Shown: positions 6,784 through 13,819 of the stretch, in pieces
Position numbering within the stretch: the first letter of the stretch is position 1
How the letters are laid out: each line of letters opens with the position of its first letter
From: Opitutia bacterium
GTDB lineage: Bacteria; Verrucomicrobiota; Verrucomicrobiia; Opitutales; Opitutaceae
NCBI GenBank assembly: GCA_016187945.1
Contig: JACPIT010000016.1
Coordinates: 1-64,000 of the forward strand
Direction of reading: 5' to 3'
DNA length: 64,000 nt
Position numbers and translations under genes: made by a program
Notes under the pieces: model-generated
What the model saw: the letters and a program-made list of their open reading frames with translations, nothing else
Databases searched by the model: none
Told to the model about the DNA's origin: nothing

Positions 6784-7893
6784 TCAGTTGTCGTTTTCGT
6801 CCGATGCCGACTTACGCGCGGGCGTGTGTAGCCACGCCTGATCGAAGGCCTTCTCCACCTCGTCGTTCGCTCCCTTATCCGGCATGAAGTTGATGCCGGT
6901 GAGTTCCTCGACCTTGCGGACGGGAACCGCGAACTGCCGGTAGTCGAGAATCTCCGGCTTGTGCGGCACAAGGAACGCGATCGCTGAGGTCTTCCCATCG
7001 CGCTTGCCGATGACGACGTAGAAGAGGGCGTCCGGGCTCGGAGTCACCTGCTCCGCGCCATTGCTCAGTTTCTTGATGAACGTCGGATGCGCGCGGTCGT
7101 AGTAGACGGGACCAACGATGCACCAGACCTGTCCGGTCTCCTTGGCCCAGTCGAAGCAGGCGCTTTCGAGACCCGACCACGTCGGTGCATTAGACTTTGC
7201 CATCTGCGGCACGATGTTCGCCACCGAGAAACTCTCGATCTGCGCCGTCTGCCCCTGCTCCTCCGTGCCCTGGCACTTCATGGCATTGTTGGGAACCATG
7301 TGCCCGCGCTGGATGGAGCGGTCGGCCTTCGACTCCTTCGCCTGTTTTTCCGTGACGCTCCCGCCCGCCCTCACGAACGGGAACCGCGGGTCATACGTGC
7401 TCGTAAACGTGCTGTGCGATGCGGCCGGGATGTCCAATTCCTTGCTCGCCGCGATGACCATCGGCTCCTGGAAAAACTGTCCAGGACGGGCGAAGTCCGG
7501 ATTGCTCGCCGGACGGTCGCCGTCCACGTCGTTTTTGACCGCTGTCTCGTCGATCGTGTATGCGCCCCAGATCGGCGAGTGGAACGCGAGGTCGTATTCC
7601 GTCGAATACCGCGTGTATCGGATCACGATCGTCGTGTCCGTGTTCTCCGTCGAGGTCTTCACCTCGGGCTTGCCATAGAAGCCAGAGCCGTCGGTCGTGG
7701 TCCACGTCCTCGCGCACCATCCTTTCTTTCCCTTCTTCTCGGCGACGCCTCCCGCGCCGGACTTTGTTTCAGCAACGGATTGAATGTATGCGGCATCGGC
7801 TTTCGAGACAGCAGCCACGGCGAGCCGCGGCAGGGCGAGCGAGAACAACAAGGCGACGGCAAACGCCGCCGCGAGTATCCGTTTCAGGTTCAT
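6784..7893 (-). CDS. Secreted DNA/RNA non-specific endonuclease (NucA/His-Me finger type)
   Basis: A 369-residue protein with a signal peptide (about residues 1-27, ending LAVAA). The core matches the DNA/RNA non-specific endonuclease family: RGHMVPNNAM with the catalytic His at residue 198, a downstream Asn-containing segment (NIVPQMAKSNAPTW), and a conserved second half with WCIVGPVYYD and PHKPEILDYRQF. The usual DRGH reads QRGH here. This His-Me finger fold cleaves DNA and RNA without sequence preference using a metal ion. ATG 7893 is preferred over an upstream TTG at 7920 because it begins directly at the signal peptide. It is the first gene of the eight-gene minus-strand operon, and a 190-base gap upstream should hold the operon promoter. 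Confidence 0.85.
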   Translation of the reverse strand: MNLKRILAAAFAVALLFSLALPRLAVAAVSKADAAYIQSVAETKSGAGGVAEKKGKKGWCARTWTTTDGSGFYGKPEVKTSTENTDTTIVIRYTRYSTEYDLAFHSPIWGAYTIDETAVKNDVDGDRPASNPDFARPGQFFQEPMVIAASKELDIPAASHSTFTSTYDPRFPFVRAGGSVTEKQAKESKADRSIQRGHMVPNNAMKCQGTEEQGQTAQIESFSVANIVPQMAKSNAPTWSGLESACFDWAKETGQVWCIVGPVYYDRAHPTFIKKLSNGAEQVTPSPDALFYVVIGKRDGKTSAIAFLVPHKPEILDYRQFAVPVRKVEELTGINFMPDKGANDEVEKAFDQAWLHTPARKSASDENDN

Positions 7894-8110
7894 ATGAAAG
7901 GGGCGCTGCCGCGTCCCCAAGCCAATATGCCAAGCTCAACGCATCCGCCATACAGGCGATGCTCTTGCGCACGTCTCGTGGGCCGCGACTTTTTCACGGG
8001 GGTATAAGTGCGTCGGCCCGAGCGCACCTGACCTGACAGATGCGAGAAGGGGCTGGCGCACGCAACCCAGAAACGGGAGCGCCGGTCCCAATCTTTCAAA
8101 ATCTACCCTG

Positions 8111-8344
8111 TCAGCGCGGAAGCAGGCTTTCCCAAGACGCGCCGAGCGCATTCTTGATCCGTATGAGCGTCGTTGCAGGCACGTTCACCCTTCCCGCCTC
8201 TATCGCTTGGTATGCTCGGGCGCTGATGCCGATGGTTTCGGACACGGCCTCTTGCGTGAGATCGCGAGACTTCCGCTCGGCTTGGATCGACTGCCCGAGC
8301 TTCCGTAACGTTGCGTCATCTCCCGATTTCCTTGGCGGCGGCAC
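8111..8344 (-). CDS. XRE-family helix-turn-helix regulator
   Basis: A 77-residue protein made almost entirely of one Cro/C1-type HTH domain. It has LGQSIQAERKSRDLTQEAVS (helices 1-2), SARAYQAIEAGRVNVPATT (recognition helix and following turn) and LIRIKNALGASWESLL. The start is GTG. It is divergent from the 85-residue gene at 8425. An inverted repeat at 8375-8397 in the shared upstream region is a plausible operator, so it may control itself, its divergent neighbour or the nuclease operon downstream on the same strand. Its small size is typical of mobile-element regulators. Confidence 0.82.
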   Translation of the reverse strand: MPPPRKSGDDATLRKLGQSIQAERKSRDLTQEAVSETIGISARAYQAIEAGRVNVPATTLIRIKNALGASWESLLPR

Positions 8345-8374
8345 GCCTCATATTGCCGGGATTGCGGCTTGACG

Positions 8375-8397
8375 AACACGATGCATTGCTTCGTGTT
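8375..8397. promoter_or_regulatory. Candidate operator: AACACGA-9-TCGTGTT dyad
   Basis: AACACGA (8375-8381) is the exact reverse complement of TCGTGTT (8391-8397), with nine bases between. The dyad lies in the 80-base region between the divergent XRE gene (start 8344) and the 85-residue gene (start 8425). A TTGACG at 8369-8374 abuts it on the plus strand and could be a -35 box. Cro/C1-type regulators commonly bind dyads in their own promoter region, so this is the best operator candidate for the adjacent XRE protein. Confidence 0.45.
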
Positions 8398-8424
8398 TTG
8401 TTTGACCATCTCGCACTTGCCGTC

Positions 8425-8682
8425 ATGAACCTATCCGCGCCCGAATTCATCCGCCGCATTGGACCTGACCCTCACGCCGGCGGCGCAAAGACTCCCGCCC
8501 TCAATCAGTGCCCGGACATCTGGGAACTCGCCGACGGCAATTTCGCCGTGATCGGCATCGACATGACGGAAGGCGCGCTTCCCCGTCTTCCCGCAACGGC
8601 AGGGTGCGGCCCAGACGAGCGCGTCGTTTGGATTCCGCGCGGCCTTCTCCTCAAGGCGAAGCAGGACATCCCTACGTCCTAA
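8425..8682 (+). CDS. Conserved small hypothetical protein
   Basis: An 85-residue protein starting at the ATG after GCCGTC. I preferred this to an upstream ATG at 8311 because that one would lie inside the divergent XRE gene. The sequence contains CPDIWELADGNFAVIGIDMT, then PATAGCGPDERVVWIPR, and ends LLLKAKQDIP. This combination recurs in small proteins of many actinobacteria and proteobacteria, often next to HTH regulators. Its function is unknown. It is convergent with the membrane-protein gene at 8672, and their ends overlap by 11 bases. Confidence 0.7.
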   Translation: MNLSAPEFIRRIGPDPHAGGAKTPALNQCPDIWELADGNFAVIGIDMTEGALPRLPATAGCGPDERVVWIPRGLLLKAKQDIPTS

Positions 8683-9127
8683 CCGCTAGCGCCCGCTCGA
8701 TGAACGCCACGAGTTGGCTGTCGAGCATCGGTTTCATCTCCTCCCATGCTGCGCGGGGAGCTGGAAGTGCCAGAAATGCGCGGATGTCCTTTGATAGGTT
8801 TTCGGGTCGGACGGCGATACCTGCTTTGCTCGCACGGATAACACCGTCGAGGTGGTTGAACAGGAAGCTTACGAAGTGAGCTTCCTCACCTGACAGAGGT
8901 CGGGTGAGCATGTCGCGTTTCGGATCGCGCAGGCCCGTGAGATGCGGGTTCGAGTAGTAGTGCATCCAGAGATTGGTATGGCGCTCGGTCATCTTGATGA
9001 ACGCCTCCACACGGCGGACTTTCTTGTCCTCGTGATATGAGACGGCGAACACGAAAAGACCGGTGACCACGCCGGCGTTCTCGATGATGTGCGGCCAGTG
9101 CTCTGCTAGCCAGCGGACCAATTCCAT
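8672..9127 (-). CDS. Hypothetical single-pass membrane protein
   Basis: A 151-residue protein. I start it at the ATG at 9127 (MELVRWLAEHWP) rather than an upstream start that adds 12 weak residues. One membrane segment at about residues 15-30 (ENAGVVTGLFVFAVSY) is followed by a soluble helical domain with conserved-looking aromatics (HTNLWMHYYSNPHLTGL and SFLFNHLDGVI). This resembles a group of small proteins with an N-terminal anchor and an RHxxLW-like helix pair that I cannot name. A similar plan (anchor plus helical cytosolic domain) is seen in the gene at 34847. Its function is unknown. Confidence 0.65.
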   Translation of the reverse strand: MELVRWLAEHWPHIIENAGVVTGLFVFAVSYHEDKKVRRVEAFIKMTERHTNLWMHYYSNPHLTGLRDPKRDMLTRPLSGEEAHFVSFLFNHLDGVIRASKAGIAVRPENLSKDIRAFLALPAPRAAWEEMKPMLDSQLVAFIERALAVRT

Positions 9128-9290
9128 GTGGCCACTATAGCATATGAAAGGCGGCACAACCAAAACGCGCCTTGCGTCTGCCGAGAGCCGGTGCCAGTTA
9201 CTTACTCGTTCAATAATTCAACTCCGGCTTCTGTCCGTGGAATCCCCACCCGACACAATCACCCCGCGCGCCTCCGCATACCAGAAACGT

Positions 9291-11688
9291 ATGGAGGGCG
9301 TCACCGTGCGACTCCCTCGGAGCGAACTGATGGCGGCAAAGGCCGTCGTGGCCGCAGTGTCTTGCCTCTACCTTGGTCCGTCGTTGATAAATGCTCTTTT
9401 CAACCGACATCCGCCAGCCGTCGAAGTGCAAGCAGTTGTAACCGCACAGTTACCGAAGGGATTGCGCATTGGCGAAGTGCACGATATTTCGGAGGTTGAT
9501 ATAACCCAACGCCGCGAATCAGCGCCAGATGTGCTAGACGCCGTTACGGCATCTGGAAATTGGCTAGTCGAGGCGACTATCACGCTTAAGCAAAAGGCCG
9601 ACCTGTTTCGAATCTACGAGGTCGATGAGTCGTCTCACACATCTTCAGCCGACTCCCTCGACTTTGAGGACGCACAGCGGCTAAATAAACGGCTACGAAC
9701 AGCGATGCAGATCTCGCTCCCGCCTCCCGCGCCGCTGCTCTATTCCCGCGCCTCGGCGGTCGACAACACAGCGACTGCCAAGATAACGATCGCGGCGCGC
9801 CGATCGAGTCCATGCTGGCTCGGTCCGTCACCGATCGACGCTTTGCGGTGCTGGGGCGCATTCTTCAGCAACGAAAGTAGCTGGCATATGAGCCCAATTC
9901 TGCCGCAAACCGCCCCCCCCATTTACTGTTCAGCTGGTCGGCATGAAAACACGGGCAGAACTACCATCGGAAACGTCAGTAGTCGGCGAGCCAGCAGCTC
10001 AAAAAGCAATCGACGATTATCGAGCTGCGAGGCAGTCTTTTTCAATCGCCGTAAAGGAAGCCTTCTCCGCCCAGAAGATCGCCTTCCTCAATGACGCCAT
10101 TCGCGCCGAAGCGGTGCGGCAGATAGAAGCTAAATTCTACCCGTCTGGTGGTTGGAAAATTGATCTCGTCGATTCCGTGAGGCGAGCCGCCCAATCGCCG
10201 CTCGACGAGTCAATATCGATCACCGCGTCCAGATCACAGCCACTTTATCTCCCGGCCGGGTCCGAAGACGTGGCGCGACTGATGGCGTCGAGCGAAAGCT
10301 TTCAAGCGGCCCGCAAAATGGCGGACGAACTAGAAATGCCGATCGCCTCGTCGTGGCCCGTTGCGCCTCCACTTTACATCATTTCCAAATCGCGTGGCGA
10401 GATCTTGAAAACTTCGATCCAAGTTCGGGCGCACAACACGGCGAGTGAATGGGTGATCGACAAGGCCACGTTGAACGAGAAAGACATCCCCCAAAAAAAT
10501 GCATCCGACGGCTCCACCGTCACAGAAATCGGAATGCAGGCTGCTTTTCTCGATTACGAGCAGTTCGGGCTCACGACACCGAAAGATTGGCAGCGACGGC
10601 AGGATGACACCGTTGCGGAAGTCCGTGCAGAGGAACGCCGATTTGCCGCCAAATATGGCAGCGACCGCGATGCATGGCATCAATTATTTAAGATTTTCGC
10701 CGCTGTGGGTGGGCGAACTCGCCTCGCCGCGCTACCCGGCATTTCGGAGCAAGTGCGAACTGAGATGCCTTGGCCGTGGCTGATTGGGAATCGAGAAGCC
10801 AGAGGCGAAGGCACTATCGAACGAATTGCGCGTCCGTTCCGGGTGGATGAAAATTTGAACGTCTCGTTCCGGTTCAAGCCGCTTCTCGCAGCAGAATACA
10901 CAGTCTTTTTCAAATCTCTGTGCACAACCACTCAGACAAGCAGAAGGTCCGTGACACAGGATTGCTATGCACTCACAAAAAGCGGGCGTGAAGGGATGAC
11001 CGGCTCGAAGGAATTTACTGAACCGGTCAAAGCAAAATACTTCATGACTCGCGAGTATGCAGCGCACCTCGCTTGGCGCTTGGCTGCTGACGACGGAACG
11101 TTCATCGTCAGGGGAGGCGACCGACCATCTCGACTTTTCGTCAAAGCACAGGACCGACCAGAATTTCAAGTGGACCTAGACGAAAACGGAAACATACAAA
11201 AACTCAGCTATACAGATTCAGTCGCAGAAAAGAGTTCCAGTCAAATCGTGTGGCAGTTCGGTCGCTACCGCACCTTCGACGGTCTGACTTTGCCGACGAA
11301 GCGAGAGGTTTTCGTAGATGGGAAACGCGATTGGTCGTATGAAATTGTGAGCGCTCGGTCGCTAGACTCGAACGCTCTAACTAATTTCACCAGCGCCGGT
11401 CACCCGCAGACACCAACCGAGCGCCAGATAATGACTGACCTATTGGGATATACCATGAGAAGTGGCTCGGAATGGTGGACTTTCGATGGTCTTCACGAGT
11501 TCCGCAGATTCACGATCCTCGTGCCGCCCCGATTCAAGGCTCCGCACTTGTCATTCCGCGTTCAAGCGACACTCGTCAGCGAGGGAAGTCGCGGCGTAAT
11601 CGCCGCGTTCAGTATCCGCTATGTCCTGCAGAACGGATTGTGGGTGCTCGACGGAATCGATCACGCCTCGTTCAGACCGGCGGATTGA
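9291..11688 (+). pseudogene. Large membrane-anchored protein gene with one-base frameshift at a C8 run
   Basis: Two adjacent frames appear to be one gene. The first (from ATG 9291) encodes an anchor (about residues 11-28, AKAVVAAVSCLYLGPSLI) and about 200 further residues. The second is open from 9892 to 11688 (581 residues from ATG 9943). With one C fewer in the C8 run at 9913-9920, the frames join smoothly as PILPQTAPPFTVQLVGMKTR, giving a protein of about 800 residues. The second half has helical and strand-rich parts (LPAGSEDVARLMASSESFQA, YAAHLAWRLAADDGTFIV) but no family I recognise. It is convergent with the WXG/FtsK module, whose last stop is 12 bases away. It is either a pseudogene, a slippage-controlled gene or a sequencing error. 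Confidence 0.6.
9913..9920 (+). other. Run of eight C at the frame junction
   Basis: Eight consecutive C bases lie exactly where the upstream and downstream frames of the 9291-11688 gene must be joined. Losing one C restores a continuous reading frame, and no stop intervenes in either frame near the run. Homopolymer runs like this are prone to replication slippage, to transcriptional slippage and to sequencing error. Confidence 0.7.
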
Positions 11689-11700
11689 CGTCTCACGATC

Positions 11701-11919
11701 TCACGAGTCCAACTCGCGTCCAGCAGCGTCCAATTCATCGCCCAAGACTTCGAGCGCACGTAAGAAGGCAGGCACCTCCGCTTCCATCGGCTCAATAAAA
11801 CGTCGCTCGAACTCAGATCCCACGCCATCCCGCCATCGAGCGCTGGAAGCCTTCCAACAATCATGAAACCGCCTCCACTCTAGAGTGAGTTGCTCGCGGA
11901 TGTCGCTTCCGATATTCAT
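11701..11919 (-). CDS. WXG100-like small protein, C-terminal to the toxin operon
   Basis: A 72-residue all-helical protein with a W-x-D turn (W29, D31 in ARWRDGVGSEF) between two predicted helices. This is the helix-turn-helix hairpin layout of WXG100 proteins, but with Asp where Gly is usual. I use the ATG at 11919; a GTG at 11925 is possible. It is the last gene of the module, 15 bases after the 73-residue gene, and ends 12 bases from the convergent gene at 11688. It is shorter than the usual 90-100 residues. It may be a secretion partner for the toxin or an immunity-linked protein. Confidence 0.6.
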   Translation of the reverse strand: MNIGSDIREQLTLEWRRFHDCWKASSARWRDGVGSEFERRFIEPMEAEVPAFLRALEVLGDELDAAGRELDS

Positions 11920-11934
11920 AACCACAACAGGACG

Positions 11935-12156
11935 TCATTCATCCTGAACCAAAAATCGAGCAATTCGCTCAGAGAAACCGAGCGCAACCAAGCGCGAACG
12001 TGCGGCCTCGGAGGTGATTCTGCCCGCCTGATAGTCGTCTAGAATAATTTCTGTTCCAGCCGGCGCCGGAGTTCGCTTAAAATGTGTCACGAATTTCTCC
12101 CACCTTTGCGGTGCATTTCTATTTTTCTGATCAGAAGACCCGGTGTCTTTATTCAT
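11935..12156 (-). CDS. Small protein directly after the ADP-ribosyltransferase (candidate immunity or accessory)
   Basis: A 73-residue acidic-tailed protein whose ATG overlaps the toxin stop codon (ATGA), so translation is coupled. The N-terminal third is polar and Asn/Gln-rich. The C-terminal part (DYQAGRITSEAARSRLVALG) is a compact helical segment resembling an EF-hand-free helix-turn-helix bundle. No family is recognised. Position right after a toxin gene is typical of immunity genes, but such a small protein could also be a chaperone or targeting factor. Confidence 0.6.
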   Translation of the reverse strand: MNKDTGSSDQKNRNAPQRWEKFVTHFKRTPAPAGTEIILDDYQAGRITSEAARSRLVALGFSERIARFLVQDE

Positions 12157-13199
12157 TTCTCGAATTTCGCTGTTATGTAATAGTGACTGTCACCATAATA
12201 TTTTCTTTTTATTCGTAATGCTTTACCGGGTGGGAAAAGTATCTCGACTTCGTCTCCGTGGAATTCATCTAAATCATCCATGTAGACAGCATTCTCTTCT
12301 GTGTCTAACTCTATTTGAACGATGGAGCCTCCGCCGTGGTAATCTTGCAGATGCTTTTCAGCGCTTTTCCGAGAGAACGATGCACTTAAGAAATCGGGAT
12401 GTTCCCATAAATCCCCCGTTCGGTATTCCTCAGAATGCTCGTATGGAACTGCATGGAAGACTCTAATGCCCGCAGGAACCCGGCTTCTTTGGATCACTGC
12501 ACGAATAAGTTCGATCCTTTCACTTACATCGGCAGATAAGGGAAGCTCGCCTCTAAGGGCTTGGTTCATCGCCCTAAAACCGTCTCCCTGATACTCAACC
12601 AACGCAGCGCGCTCGGCATAGCTGATCAACAATTTCTCTGGATTCAGGTATCTATCCGCCCAAAGCTTTTGCGTGATCCAGTCGTCATCGCTGGGTTGCT
12701 GTTCCTCCAGCTTAGTTGAATGATCGCTCCAAGGTTTTTCGAAGGAGCGGAAACCCGTCTCAGCGGAGCCTGAGCGCCCGCTATCATTTGCGAGATAAAT
12801 TCTTAAATTCTCTGATGCGCAGGTAAGGAAGTTGGCCATTTTGACAGATTGCTCCGCTCCGAGAATTTTCATCGTCCGCGCGTGTATTGTGTAAACATTT
12901 GCTGCCTCCTCCATCCGATGCTTTCGCCGGTTCACTGAAGAGAGCTCGCCCTTCGCCTCCTCTACCCTTTCACGCTCCCACGACACATCTTCATCTTCAT
13001 CTGCGTTCCGAATCGCCTCCCTCAATGATTCGATTTCCCGTCTAAGATCGTTACGACGCTCCTCAAGCGCCTCCATCACTCTGCGGACTTCGCGATCAAT
13101 TTCAGGAAGTTGACCGACCACTGTGCGGGCAAACCGCGCACATGCAGCCTCCATATCTTGGATCGCCTTGATATTTGCGTGGATACCTTCTTCGGCCAT
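12153..13199 (-). CDS. ADP-ribosyltransferase toxin with coiled-coil N-terminus
   Basis: A 348-residue protein from ATG 13199; a TTG at 13226 would add 9 residues. Residues 1-135 are helical and heptad-rich, with the form expected of an LXG/WXG-type targeting region. Residues about 185-348 match the ADP-ribosyltransferase exoenzyme fold (PF03496-like), which moves ADP-ribose from NAD+ to a target: Arg246 in GIRVFHAV, the S-x-S motif in FLSASFSR (S272, S274) and the catalytic E-x-E in GDEVEILFPPG (E317, E319). The target residue cannot be deduced, though ExE enzymes often modify Arg. It lacks a signal peptide, so export must use another route, most likely the FtsK/WXG apparatus encoded just upstream. 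The gene is visibly A+T-richer than the chromosome around it. Confidence 0.82.
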   Translation of the reverse strand: MAEEGIHANIKAIQDMEAACARFARTVVGQLPEIDREVRRVMEALEERRNDLRREIESLREAIRNADEDEDVSWERERVEEAKGELSSVNRRKHRMEEAANVYTIHARTMKILGAEQSVKMANFLTCASENLRIYLANDSGRSGSAETGFRSFEKPWSDHSTKLEEQQPSDDDWITQKLWADRYLNPEKLLISYAERAALVEYQGDGFRAMNQALRGELPLSADVSERIELIRAVIQRSRVPAGIRVFHAVPYEHSEEYRTGDLWEHPDFLSASFSRKSAEKHLQDYHGGGSIVQIELDTEENAVYMDDLDEFHGDEVEILFPPGKALRIKRKYYGDSHYYITAKFEK

Positions 13200-13226
13200 T
13201 GTAGCATCTTCGTATCGATGCGCCAA

Positions 13227-13526
13227 CTAGCGCCGATCAAGGTATTTTTTCGCTAGCATCGCCTTCTCGCGCAGGAATTCTGCATATTTAAGTCCGAAAC
13301 CGCTGAACTTCTCCACGTCTTCTATGCAGGCGATGAGTTGCCGGTGGAAGGCCTCATATTTCGCATCCTTCCACACAATGCGCGCAGCAGTTGCTGACTC
13401 GCGAAGTCTCCTACCATCGCCTCGGACACGTTTCGAAGTCTCTTCAAGGGAGTCTGCAAAGCGGTCTAGTTGGGCAGGCGTAACAATAGCGGTTTGTGAG
13501 TCCATATTTTTTCTACGGCGTTTCAT
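13227..13526 (-). CDS. WXG100-like protein 2
   Basis: A 99-residue helical protein with W52-x-D54 (IVWKDAKYEAF) at the turn between two long helices, the layout of WXG100/ESAT-6-type proteins. The central Gly is replaced by Asp. The start is coupled to the previous gene through a TAATG overlap; a second ATG at 13505 is possible. It sits between WXG protein 1 and the toxin, where T7SS clusters usually carry their small substrates and partners. It probably forms a heterodimer with WXG protein 1 or with the helical N-terminus of the toxin. Confidence 0.72.
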   Translation of the reverse strand: MKRRRKNMDSQTAIVTPAQLDRFADSLEETSKRVRGDGRRLRESATAARIVWKDAKYEAFHRQLIACIEDVEKFSGFGLKYAEFLREKAMLAKKYLDRR

Positions 13527-13807
13527 TACTGACCCTTGGACAAGTAGTCGACGAGCAGCCGCGCGTCCTCGGCAAGTTCCGGCTCCCGCCGCACGACCTC
13601 TTGATCGATCTTCTCTAGCTCGTCCTTAAGACGATCGAAAGACCGCTTGAATTTCGTATATTCATTATCGCGCCACGTGCCACCAAGCTCGTGAATGCCA
13701 CTTTGCATCTTACTGACTTCTCCTCTGAGGTGGTCGACAAACGTGCGGATTTCGTCCGCAAGCCCTTGAATGCGCAGCGGGTTGGCATAGATTTCGGACT
13801 CGGTCAT
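13526..13807 (-). CDS. WXG100-like protein 1
   Basis: A 93-residue helical protein with W45-x-D47 (GGTWRDNEYTKF) in a turn flanked by two helices of about 35 residues. Size and layout fit the WXG100 superfamily, of which ESAT-6 and EsxA are members and which are secreted by T7SS ATPases. It starts 12 bases after the ATPase stop and overlaps the next gene by one base (TAATG). I see no clear YxxxD/E export motif at its C-terminus (it ends LLVDYLSKGQ), so it may use a different signal or act inside the cell. Confidence 0.75.
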   Translation of the reverse strand: MTESEIYANPLRIQGLADEIRTFVDHLRGEVSKMQSGIHELGGTWRDNEYTKFKRSFDRLKDELEKIDQEVVRREPELAEDARLLVDYLSKGQ

Positions 13808-13819
13808 AGCGGAAAGAAG

